In this document: in pieces, positions 54,997-64,000 of the stretch
How the letters are laid out: each line of letters opens with the position of its first letter
Position numbering within the stretch: the stretch's first letter is position 1
Assembly: GCF_954871325.1 (NCBI RefSeq)
Contig: NC_088775.1
Coordinates: 31,473,561-31,537,560 of the forward strand
DNA length: 64,000 bases
Direction: 5' to 3'
Source of the DNA: Gordionus sp. m RMFG-2023
Lineage: Eukaryota; Nematomorpha; Gordioida; Chordodea; Parachordodidae
Translations under genes and position numbers: made by a program
Notes under the pieces: model-generated
What the model was told of the DNA's origin: nothing
The model's database searches: none
The model's input: only the letters and a program-made list of their open reading frames with translations

Positions 54997-56000
54997 AGGA
55001 AGGAAATTGAGAGGGATAAAGATTTGAATTGAATTTTAAATCCACGAAATAAAAAAAAACTATACTTATTTCCCGTGGATACATTTAAATTTATTAATCA
55101 TTAATTACAACGAGGAACTGGTTTTTTAAAAAAAATAAAAGTAATATTTACGATTTGCCTATCTTAAAAGACTAGATAAGGCATATTTTTTTAAAAAAAT
55201 TTGTAATGGCTCATTGAAGGTGGTTCAATAAACTAATCTAAAAAAATATCTAATCCAGAACATTAATATGGATGGTGTTTGAGTTAATGTGTTTTTCTTA
55301 AAATTTTTATTTCTCGTAATAATTTTAAAGAATTTTATAAGGCCTATATTATATCCAAGCTCGATTTTTTTTGTTTTTACTCCAATGCATTAAGATACCG
55401 TCGATGACATTAATACTAACCGAGACGGGCGATTCCTTCATTCATTAATTAAAAAGTGTACCTGCACCGAAATCCACCTTTAGACGAAATGTATCTTTCA
55501 ATGGCTTCTATTACAGCCATTGATATTTACTAACAGTTAACTAATTATTTAAATTTTTTTATAGTTAAAATTTTTAAACGCATTGAGAACATCTTTTAGG
55601 CCTCGTTTGTAAAGCGGGAGGCTAGCTATTGCGTAATTAATTTATCCTAAACCATAGCATAACTATAATTTAGCCATTGTGTTTGGTTTATTTTTTTTGA
55701 GAATACTTAAACATGATTTTTGATCTAATTTTACCTAAAATTCTAAATTTTCCTTGAAAGAAAAATTATATATTTATAAGTAAATCTTTTGTGATTTATT
55801 CACAAAAAATCATTCTATTCTATTCTATCCTATTTAGTTTGAGTAATTTATTGATGAATTTTATGTTATAAGTAATCAAATTTGGACATGGTCTAATATG
55901 GCACCATACCTGTTTGATTTCAGCACCTAATGTATCAATAATTGATTGCTCAAATTATCGAAATTTTGGTTCACACGCGCGATCGATAATTTTGCGTGTC
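54997..56000. other. Putative SLC27A intron DNA
   Basis: AT-rich, with no exon or repeat recognised. An AATTTTTTTA-rich background and a few GC-richer patches (55420-55520) show no long open frame. Confidence 0.4.
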
Positions 56001-56270
56001 CAGTGGCGCGGGCATGGAGAGGAGGTGAGGTGTCCCCCTTTTGAAAAATAAGAATTTTTTTTAAAAATTTTTTATTTTAATTTACTAAATTAATGATAAA
56101 TGCTTGAAATTTAGAAAACTATTTATATGTTTTTAATTTATTATAAATAATAATTGATCTACAATATTTGATTATTTATATATTTTTTAAAATAAATTTT
56201 AAATTATTTTGCATTGCATAAAACTTGTTTAGTTTGACATATTTCACTTTCTTTCTTTCTTTTTGTCAAT

Positions 56271-56922
56271 ATGAAAAAAACAATCATTAATTTGTTCCTA
56301 TTTCAACAAATGTCAAGCACAGACATAACCTATATCTACTACTTTATCATGACATCCACTCAAAAAAAGAAACGAAATAGATTTTGTCCGACTATATTTA
56401 CTGAAAGACAAGAGTCGGTGAAACTCTTTATTGAACTATATGATATTGTATTTGCAGCACCGGAATTTTATATATCAAGCAAGGAAAAAGATTTGGCAGA
56501 TGCTGAGAATCTTTTGCAGGCTATTATTAAGCTACAATCTTTAATATCAATTCAATGTGTTTTTTATTTAATTATACATATGATTTTTGCAAAATGCTAC
56601 AAAAAATTGATTTGGATTTAAGGGAGGTTATGAATAGAGCAAAGGATATTGTTGAAATATTAACGAGTATCAGAGAGAAAATATGGATGAAAAATTTCAT
56701 GAAATATATAAGAAAGTAAAGGATATTGCTAATATGCTTAAGATTGAAATTTTTAAACCTGTAGTTTCTAGACAATCCAATCGCTCAAATATTGATGCAT
56801 CTACTATTAAGGATTTTTATAAAATAAACATTTTTATTCCCCTTATTGATACATTTTTATTTAAATTAAAGGAAAAATTTATTAGTCATGATTTTATTTT
56901 AAAAATTTCTTATTTTATTTAG
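56271..56922 (+). pseudogene. hAT-I transposase middle region
   Basis: Two open pieces in different frames. The first contains FTERQESVKLFIELYDIVFA and KDLADAENLLQAIIKLQSLI. The second contains EIFKPVVSRQSNRSNID and then KDFYKINIFIPLIDTFLFKL. The PRxxxRQxxRxN-like and YY/FYxxxIFIPxxD-F---L blocks are typical of the ZMYM1/THAP0-type hAT group. It is broken by frameshifts and by J1 downstream. Confidence 0.75.
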
Positions 56923-56956
56923 CCAGTTGAGTCTAAACTGTTGATTACACTTAAAC

Positions 56957-57244
56957 TAAAGATCTGCATTCGGGTTGGGCCTAATATTTCAGGCCGGGTG
57001 GGTCAGGTCTTGGATTTTTAAAAAAATATATTTAAATATATCAATTTTGTGTTGAATTTTTTATATAAAATAAAAATATTTGATTTTATTTATAGAAACT
57101 AGACGCCATATAACATATATCTTTTATTTTGAGTAATTATAAAATTTAATTTCTATATTTAAATAAATTAGGGCCGGGCCGGCATTTTTTAAAAAATTTC
57201 GGGCCTGGTCAGGCTTGAAAAATTAGGCCCGATGCAGATCACTA
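56957..57244. mobile_element. MITE J1 nested in hAT-I
   Basis: Left end TAAAGATCTGCATTCGGG, right end complementing TAGTGATCTGCATCGGGCC. The subterminal GGCCGGGTGGGTCAGG and GGGCCTGGTCAGGCTTG words are shared with J2. Flanks ACTTAAAC and ACTTGAAAC are similar with a 1-base shift. Confidence 0.75.
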
Positions 57245-57399
57245 CTTGAAACACAAGAGGATATTAAGAAAATCTCAAAGTTTAACGCTGATGATTTAGT
57301 AGGCTCATATTATAATTTACTTTGTGATGTTTTTGGTTTCAACCAAAAAATGCTCTGCCGGCCCTTTCCATGTATAATTGCACTTTAGATTCCCTGCCT

Positions 57400-57660
57400 A
57401 ATATTAAAACATTATTAATTGTTTTAGCTGCCTTACCATTTAGTACCTGTACTAATTGAAGGTTTTTTTCAACTTTAAAAAGATTAAAAGCCTATTTAAG
57501 GAATACCACCGATGAAAAACGTTTAAATAGATTAGCCCTATTAAATATTTATAAAAAGATTATTCAAGATAAAAATTATATTCTAGAAGAATTAGCAAAA
57601 TCTCAGAGAAAAGTAGACCTCTTTTTTAAATTCAAATCAAAAAATTGCAATATGTTATAA
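57400..57660 (+). pseudogene. hAT-I transposase C-terminus (dimerisation)
   Basis: The plus frame reads LLIVLAALPFSTCTN, a stop in place of the usual E codon, then RFFSTLKRLKAYLRNTTDEK and RLNRLALLNIYKKI. This is the hATC motif of this group (LP-STCTNERSFSTLKR-K-YLR-T----RL--L-L-NI). The tail of this segment is repeated by the tandem duplication. Confidence 0.85.
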
Positions 57661-57880
57661 TATTTTGATAATGTCATATTTTTAAATACCATTACCACTG
57701 ATGAAAAACGTTTAAATAGATTAGCCCTATTAAATATTTATAAGGAGATTATTCAAGATAAAAATTATATTCTAGAAGAATTAGCAAAATCTCAGAGAAA
57801 AGTAGACCTCTTTTTATAAATTCAAATCAAAAAATTGCAATATGTTATAATATTTTGATAATGTCATATTTTTAAATACC
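57503..57880. repeat. 189-bp tandem duplication in hAT-I
   Basis: GATGAAAAACGTTTAAATAG occurs at 57511 and 57700, and the following bases repeat nearly exactly through TTTTAAATACCATTA. The unit covers the transposase C-terminus and stop, so the second copy is downstream of the reading frame. Confidence 0.88.
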
Positions 57881-58439
57881 ATTATTTGCATAAAAATTAC
57901 TTTAATTTTATGTAATTGTTAAATTACTTTTTTTAAATAGAGTTTTTATACAATAAAATTTTTAATATTATAATCTGTATAAAATTCTACATTTTGAAAT
58001 TTATTTTAAATAATAAAAATAAATACATGATTAAATAAATGAATGTTATCTATGCTAAAGTATTTTTATATAATAAATAAAATCTATAATGAAATACTCT
58101 CAAAAATTTTCTTATATGCATATATTTATAATAATTTTAACTTACCCTAAGATATAAGCAATTGAGTGTTCATAAAAAATGGGAGATTTAGAGGGCTATT
58201 TTTACCCCCCCCCCCCATGAGAACCTCCTACGCCACTGTGCATGTTTTGTTATTTAAAATCAGTTTTAACTTTAGGTCAATCGAGATATCTTTTAATAAT
58301 TGAGAACTTTTCGTTACTCGAATAATTAAAAAAAAATCATGGCATTGATATATAAATCAATATTAGACTTTAAATCCTCTTGGAATGGATTTCTTTTTTA
58401 ATGGCCGATTGTCATATTGTATAGCTGGAAAAGTGTAGT

Positions 58440-59080
58440 AATTAGCCCTCGCTTGAGTAAATACTTTTTAGAATATTATTAGTTAATTTGTTCGTTGGTC
58501 TTTTTCTTTTTATGCTATCAGAATCGTATTCGTATTTAATCGCGCATATTTTCTTCTCTAAACTTTCGCGAAATGATTATATTTTTTTACAATGGTTGTA
58601 TATCTTTCCGAAAGCTGGGCAACGTCTTGGATGTTTTTTATTAAATTTAACGCATAAGCGGCTGTTATAATTGTAATAGTTACTTGCATTAGTATAGTCA
58701 TCTCTGTGATCGTTATAGTTGTAATGATAGTTTCTTCTCTATCTTGTATATTTTGATTTCTTTTATGATCATTATTATCTTTATCAATGTATTTTTTATT
58801 ATCTTTCTCTTATTTTTGGAATTTATTATTTATGTAATTATTATCACCATACTTTTTGCGATAATCGTCTCTATTTTTAATATGATATATTGTCTATGTT
58901 GTTTTTAGTTAGACGTCCATCCTTTTAATAGTAAGAGCAAGTTCCACGATTTTATTTAGTTGTGAGAATGCTAGTAGTTCCTTGTCTAAGTAACATTTTC
59001 AGTCCTGCAATATATTGATCGCGGATTCGTAATTCGATATTTACCGTCGCACAACGGCGGTAAAATTTTTTTTTAGATTA
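58440..59080 (-). pseudogene. LTR-retroelement gag remnant (Ty3/gypsy-like), fossil
   Basis: The minus strand carries a piece resembling the IRDQYIAGL block of gypsy-type gag and, downstream, a RRCPAFGK zinc-knuckle-like stretch of the kind that ends such gag proteins. No LTRs, integrase or reverse transcriptase were recognised nearby. It is an old fragment with several breaks. Confidence 0.55.
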
Positions 59081-59636
59081 TCACCCGTTATTGGAATATT
59101 TTTATAAGTGTATATTTTATATCAATATAATCTAATATAGGTATGTCATTAGTATATTTTTAATTGTTATTTTTGTTATATCCCCATTTTTATTTACTAT
59201 TAATTTATTTTTATTTATTCAAAGGTTATAACATTAAATTTTCTTTTTATTTTTTATATTTTTTTCTCTCACTTTTGTGGAGTAATTTTAAATTTCTTTG
59301 GAGTTTTTAAGTTTAATAATTTTAATTATATACTTTTGCCCAAATTATTTTTTTATTTTATAACATTAGAAGAATATTTAATTTTTTTAAAAAAAATCGT
59401 CGCCATTATATTTTAGCTCCAAGTTCCCTTTTTAAATGATCATATTTCTATTAGTTTTAATTATTATATATTATATTTTTTAATATAAGAACTAGCGATA
59501 TATATGTTTTTTTAATAAACTAATAAAGGCATAATATACTTAAAGGTTATTAAAGTATTTTATATATATAATATTTAAATTATTATTAGAACCGAAATAA
59601 TATTAATAAAACTAAAAGGATCTTAAAAATATATAG
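59081..59636. other. Unassigned AT-rich DNA
   Basis: No feature recognised. Confidence 0.4.
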
Positions 59637-59821
59637 CAGAGACCTGCAGGCCCGGCCCTAAGCCTGGCCCCGGTACATATCCGGACCAGGCCTAAAAATT
59701 TTTTTAGAAAATACCCTAGCTCCATATTTTGAAACCAAATATTTTAAATCGCCATTATTTAGCTTAAAAATATAAATCCCGGGCTGGGCCGTAAAAAATC
59801 CGGGCCGGGCCCTGCCGTCTG
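59637..59821. mobile_element. MITE K1 with perfect TSD
   Basis: 185 bp starting CAGAGACCTGCAGGCCCGGC and ending GGGCCCTGCCGTCTG. A perfect 8-bp duplication ATATATAG lies at 59629-59636 and 59822-59829. The ends are GC-rich and the middle is AT-rich. Confidence 0.88.
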
Positions 59822-59934
59822 ATATATAGTATGAAGATACTTAAGTATAGATATAATATATGTATTACATTTGATGTTATAGTTTATTAATGGCTATTTC
59901 TAAGTATCACTAATGGACAATATCCATTAGAGAT

Positions 59935-60205
59935 CTAAAACTAGGCCTAGCACGAACCCCTCCTAGACCTAAACGTACTCTGTCGAGTTTAAATTTTGAA
60001 ATAAAATAGATTTAATTTTAAAATTTTTGCAAGAAACAAAGGCCAATATTTTTTATTTGTTTGTAGAATAATCAAAAACTCGATAATGTTCATTGCAAGA
60101 ATGTGAAACCTATCTAATTTTTATTTCGAGTCGGGCTTTTCAGGACAAATAAAAAAGATTCTTTTGAGATCAAGCCCAGCTAAAAATTTCTGGCCGAGTA
60201 ATTAT
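59935..60205. mobile_element. Possible worn MITE J3
   Basis: Shares ATTTTTGCAAGAAACAAAG, TTTTTTATTTGTTTGTAGAA and GAGATCAAGCCCAGCT with the J2 interior and right side. The ends are too eroded to fix. Confidence 0.4.
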
Positions 60206-60801
60206 GAACTGTTTCTTTCTACTATAATCGACCTTTGATCTTCATCTTATTTTTTAAAATAATGTTATATAGAACCGGAAATTTTATTTTAAGTTATAAT
60301 TTCATTAAAAAAAATTTTTTAAATAAAATATAGCACTCATATATTATAAATACAATTTTAAATGAATAAATTACTAAAAATGTGGGTCAATTTTTTTAAA
60401 ATTTATTCCATAAATAAAATTAAATGTGGATACTACTGAATTGAGACCAAAAGGAATTCCTTTTTTCCGTTCATGGGTTCTTTTGTATTTGTATTTAATT
60501 TATTGTTTATTTAATAAAAGAAAAATTTTTTAAAAATTATTAATTGAACCAAATGTCATACGTTTTATGATATATTATAAATAATAAGTAATATGATATG
60601 CATACATGTATTCTAAAATTAGATAATAAAAAAAAGTAATTACTTTTTTTCAGGAAATTTGCCACATTTTTTTTTTTAAAGTTGATCAGGGTTTTAAAAA
60701 AATCTTCAAAAATTCTTTGAGCAAAATATTTTCAAACAATAATTTTTGATTAAATTTTACCTAAATATGCCAAATATTTTTCATAAAATAATCCTTATAA
60801 A

Positions 60802-60954
60802 TAGTGTTGTTAAAAGGCCCTATTTGGCTTTATTTTTAAAAACGGCCCGATTAAGATTTTTTAGTCAAATTAATATTTTGTAACCCTCGAGATTATCTAT
60901 ACCTAATATTTTAATTTGGCTAAAATCTTAATCGGGTTGTTTTTAACAACACTA
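60802..60954. mobile_element. hAT-G MITE, copy 3
   Basis: 153 bp, ends TAGTGTTGTTAAAAGGCCC and the complement of TAGTGTTGTTAAAAACAACC. Flanks CTTATAAA and CTTATATT agree at 6 of 8. Confidence 0.8.
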
Positions 60955-61091
60955 CTTATATTTAATGTTCGCACAAACCGGTGAGAGGTGGGGGAGAGGG
61001 AGGGGGTAAAGACAAAAATATTTTCGGGATGGGAAGCAGGTAAATCTCATGTATTTGACCTCTAATCGTTTCTGTCTTATGTAGATACTGA

Positions 61092-61258
61092 GAGTGTTGT
61101 TAAAAAGCTCGATAAATGGATTAAGATTTTTAGCCAAAATATTATTATGTGAGCCTCGAGATTTGGCAAATAGATATCCAAACCTTTCTGCCACCTACAA
61201 GCAAAACCTCCGGGCCTACATAATATTATTTTGGCTAAAATCTTGTTTAACAACTCTA
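61092..61258. mobile_element. hAT-G MITE, copy 4
   Basis: 167 bp, left GAGTGTTGTTAAAAAGCTCG, right end complementing TAGAGTTGTTAAACAAG. The interior (GAGCCTCGAGATTTGGCAAA) matches copies 1 and 3. No TSD was seen. It lies 137 bp from copy 3. Confidence 0.7.
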
Positions 61259-61929
61259 ATTATAAGTAATGATATGTTATAATTTTCATGCATAAAATAT
61301 TCAAGAATTAAATCATGATTTTTTTTTCAAACTGTAATCTAGATAAGGATACTCTATTTTAACAAAATACATTGGTTTTATTTTAGAGGAACTTTTCATT
61401 GCAATTTTGCACCGAAAAGTATATATTTATTTGCAAAATATATTAAATCCTCCCCCCACCCTCCTCATTTGTTTTTTATTTGAGTAGCCTAAAAAATGGT
61501 TAGTTTTTAGGAAAAATTTATATTTTTTTTATTTGTAAAATAATTTTAGAAAATTGTTTCTCTTCCTGAGCTTAAGTCTCAGACAAATGGCTTCTATTAT
61601 TACTGAATCAGTATTAATGAGATATATATAATCTAAAATAAATTTGATGAAGCTACTGAAGATTTGAGATAATAAATAAACAAGTATTATTAATTTTTAA
61701 AAGGCAGAAGTCATATAGACCACACGAGAATACTGAAGAGTTAATATGAATAAATGATTATATATTACATATTTGTTAAGAATAAAAAATATCGAAAAAA
61801 AGTAATTAGTACTCTATCCTAAACATTTTTTTCCCCACCCCTGCTATCAAATTTGAATTTTCTCTTGAAAATATACTTTTTAATCGCCTGATTTTTTATT
61901 TAGAATATAAAATAATTTATGATATCATT
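61259..61929. other. Unassigned AT-rich DNA
   Basis: No gene or repeat recognised. There is a C-rich patch at 61448-61468. Confidence 0.4.
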
Positions 61930-62229
61930 CAGAGACCTGCAGACTATTTGCACGGCCCAGCCCGGATTTTTTTAAAAAAAAATTTTCAACTCGACCTGGG
62001 TTTATATTTTCAGGTCCGGCCCGGATTCTTTTAAAATAAATTACATTCAAATATTCGATTTATAAATATACAGCACGGCCCTGGTATATTTAAAAAAATA
62101 TTATTAAACCCTGCCCGGGTATTAAAAGATTTTTTTGGCCTAGCCCGACCCAGGTATATTTAAGAAAATTAAAATACGGCCCTACCCATGTACCCGGGCC
62201 TAGGGTCGGGCAGGGCCTGCACGTATCTG
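61930..62229. mobile_element. MITE K2
   Basis: 300 bp, ends CAGAGACCTGCAGAC and the complement of CAGATACGTGCAGGCCC. Flanks ATATCATT (61922-61929) and ATATTATT (62230-62237) agree at 7 of 8. The interior has repeated GCCCGG words. Its right flank directly adjoins the hAT-M target duplication. Confidence 0.83.
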
Positions 62230-62289
62230 ATATTATTTAATTTTGTTGCTGTAAACATTTCTAAATAAATCAAGCGCGTTCAACGTTCA

Positions 62290-62345
62290 TTGGCAAAAAT
62301 CGAACGCGTTCACATTCACGTTTAGAAAAAAGAAACGCGTTCACG
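62290..62345. repeat. hAT-M left subterminal palindromes GAACGCGTTC
   Basis: GAACGCGTTC at 62302-62311 and AAACGCGTTC at 62333-62342, with AGCGCGTTC just before. The matching right-side copies are at 63595-63604 and 63663-63672. Confidence 0.8.
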
Positions 62346-62746
62346 TTCGTTCAAAATTTTATGATAAATTTTTTTTAGAATTAAATTTAAAATAAATAAA
62401 TGTCTTATATTTTTTAACACAATATATTAGACATGTTAAAAAATGATAGTTTTATTTTGATTATATAATTATAAATACAATATAATATAGGGAATAAAAA
62501 AAAAATTTTTTTATAAAAAATTTTTCTTAACAATTGTTTTAAAAATTTTCATCTGATAGACAGGAAAGCTTGGCAGTTAATATGACATTAGTTAAACTAA
62601 AAACGCGTTCTACAGGGGCAGATGAGGGGCGGTATTATACTTAATAAACAACTCTTTTAACGTGGGTAAAAACATTTATTGTTTTGCCCTTTGCTTCAAA
62701 AAATTGAGATAAGTTATCTTCCTCTAACCCATCCACTACTACCTCG

Positions 62747-63013
62747 TCAAAAAAAGGATGTCTCGAAATTACCTGTTCTTGCATTATCATTTCTAGGGTT
62801 TTCAATGCATTTTTCCAATAACGCTATAAGTTTATTTTTTATAGGTTCGTTCTGTTGAAGTTTAATCCATGGCCATTGAAAGCTTAAATAGTGGGTGTAT
62901 AATTGCAGAAAGAACTTATTAATCTTCATATATATGTTCATATCTTTTAAAAAACAAAATATATGTATAATTGATTTGTTAGCGATAGGTTTAATACCTT
63001 TTATTAATCCCAT
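62747..63013 (-). pseudogene. hAT-M transposase middle/C-terminal remnant
   Basis: An 88-codon piece with WPWIKLQQNEPIKNKLIALL and CIENPRNDNARTGNFETSFF, then in another frame DEVVVDGLEEDNLSQFFEAK. It sits between the BED part and the dimerisation remnant on the same strand, so it is assigned by position. The catalytic residues are not visible. Confidence 0.45.
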
Positions 63014-63021
63014 TTAATACT

Positions 63022-63237
63022 TCATCTATCAATGTGACCATATTTTAGGCCACTAATTTTTTTTAATTTTAAAATAACTATCGTTATCATGGCCGTCAAG
63101 TAGTCCAAATGCATTTTTTCATCAAATTTAAGATTTTGCTTGGTTATATTATATAAAATAATTAATATTAGAATCAAATGTCGTTTAAAATTGAAACTTG
63201 AAGATTTTGAAACTGATATAATACTTTTTGGGCACAT
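63022..63237 (-). pseudogene. hAT-M transposase BED-finger remnant
   Basis: Reads MCPKSIISVSKSSSFNFKRH at the start. The segment upstream in another frame is Ser/Asp-rich (SSSSSDSENSKSDEL), like the leader of the hAT-E ORF at 7643-7939. The SSSFNFKRH helix with a preceding Cys fits a BED finger that has lost part of its first Cys pair. It is broken. Confidence 0.55.
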
Positions 63238-63693
63238 TTTATATTTGGTAAGTATTGAATTAGTTCCTTCAATATAGGATGTTACTGTAAAATATTTATC
63301 ATATTTGGGCTATTGTGTTAATTCATCTGATTTTGAATTTTCAGAATCAGATGATGATGATGATAGTGAAATAATAATATCCATGCTTATGCTAATCTAT
63401 TAAATTAAAATATAAACAATAATATCCAAATTAATAAACTATAATAATGGCGTGTTAACAAAATTGAAATGTGAATAAGGAAAAACATTTGATTATAAAA
63501 TATAAGACTTTTTACTTAAAAAATTCGGATTTATATTAAATTTTTCAAATAAATAAAAATTAGGTGTTTTTAAAATTGAACGAACGTTAAATTCGAACGC
63601 GTTCATCATAAAAAAGGAATGTGTTTCAAAGTTCGTCAAAAATAAAAGGAACGCCGTTCATTGAACGCGTTCGTTTACAACACTATTTAATTT

Positions 63694-64000
63694 ATATCTT
63701 TAAAAATATTCATGACATTTTGTTGAAATGTTTACAGAGTATACAAAAAAAAGGAAAATAATAAATTATTGTAGTCATAATCAAATCGAGTGATGCGTTT
63801 TAAAAAAGAAACTTATATCTTTAAGAGGGCTTTCTAGCTAGCTTTCCCCCCATAAATTTTGATCACATTTCATTTTTTTGAATCATTTGATATATTTTAA
63901 AAAAATTCGATTTTCCTGCAGAGTTAAAATAAACAGCTGGAAATTGCGATTAGAAAGTAAGCTAGGGCGGCCTCTAATAAGACTGCGAATTTTAAAAATG
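63694..64000. other. Unassigned DNA at right edge
   Basis: No feature recognised in the last 300 bases. Confidence 0.4.

Larger units (their letters stand above)
56001..58239 (+). mobile_element. hAT-I (ZMYM/TTF-type hAT relative)
   Basis: Left end CAGTGGCGCGGGCATGGAG, right end complementing CAGTGGCGTAGGAGG. Flanks TGCGTGTC (55993-56000) and TGCATGTT (58240-58247) agree at 6 of 8. The plus-strand transposase is broken: 56271-56621, 56683-56922 and the C-terminus at 57400-57660. MITE J1 is inserted at 56957-57244, and a 189-bp tandem duplication follows at 57503-57880. A C run lies just inside the right end. Confidence 0.87.
62244..63685 (-). mobile_element. hAT-M transposon, internally deleted
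   Basis: The right end complements TAGTGTTGTAAACGAACGCG and the left reads TGTTGCTGTAAAC. A perfect 8-bp duplication TTTAATTT lies at 62236-62243 and 63686-63693. Subterminal GAACGCGTTC palindromes occur at both ends. Minus-strand remnants are an acidic leader and BED-like finger at 63022-63390 and a dimerisation remnant near 62570-62720. Confidence 0.85.

Noticed and set aside
54833-55084. 83-codon minus ORF
   Set aside because: Antisense of SLC27A exon 3.
58488-58670. 60-codon plus ORF with hydrophobic stretch
   Set aside because: It is the complement of the worn gag remnant on the minus strand.

Overview
The window is strongly AT-rich animal DNA. It carries parts of two host genes on the + strand, and most of the rest is transposable elements. 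Both genes have introns with GT/AG ends and matching exon phases, and both belong to animal families, so the source is a metazoan. The lineage is not clear: AT-richness, many hAT elements and DDE elements of this kind occur in hydrozoans, several arthropods and other groups.

Host genes. (1) Positions 29600-36471 hold five in-phase exons of a TFAP4/AP-4 (cropped) bHLH-leucine-zipper transcription factor, from helix 2 to the stop codon. The exon for the basic region and helix 1 was not found. (2) Positions 53781-54968 hold the first three exons of an SLC27A (FATP, very-long-chain acyl-CoA synthetase) gene, which must run on past the window.

Layout. 1-3861: two decayed copies of a DDE transposon with ends like GGGYCATTYCATGTC. 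4021-4225: hAT-A fragment. 4651-9462: hAT-D, with hAT-E and a piece of hAT-F inside it. 10490-11340: two copies of a tRNA-derived SINE. About 11320-23465: one hAT-A copy opened by nested hAT insertions (C, B1, and a second hAT-A that itself carries B2). Target-site duplications (TSDs) resolve every junction, and they show a small inversion between the two B copies. 24192-25857: hAT-N pieces and a DDE-element end. 25856-29520: a nearly whole, young copy of the DDE transposon. 29600-36471: TFAP4, with MITE-like insertions in its introns. 38424-40592: hAT-A copy. 40660-45182: three arrays of a 14-bp repeat, an inverted duplication and a FLYWCH zinc-finger ORF, perhaps a MULE-like element. 45356-47884: short LTR element with two near-identical LTRs and no recognised gag or pol. 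49866-52651: hAT-G, hAT-F and hAT-L elements. 53781-54968: SLC27A exons. 56001-58239: hAT-I with a nested MITE. 58440-59080: worn LTR-retroelement gag remnant. 59637-63685: MITEs (K, G) and hAT-M.

The family letters A to O are labels used only in this annotation. A recurring theme is that most hAT families here carry their own short palindromic word, repeated just inside the ends (for example AGTAGCGCGCTA, GAACGCGTTC, TTGGTCAATTGACCAA). These are probably transposase binding sites.
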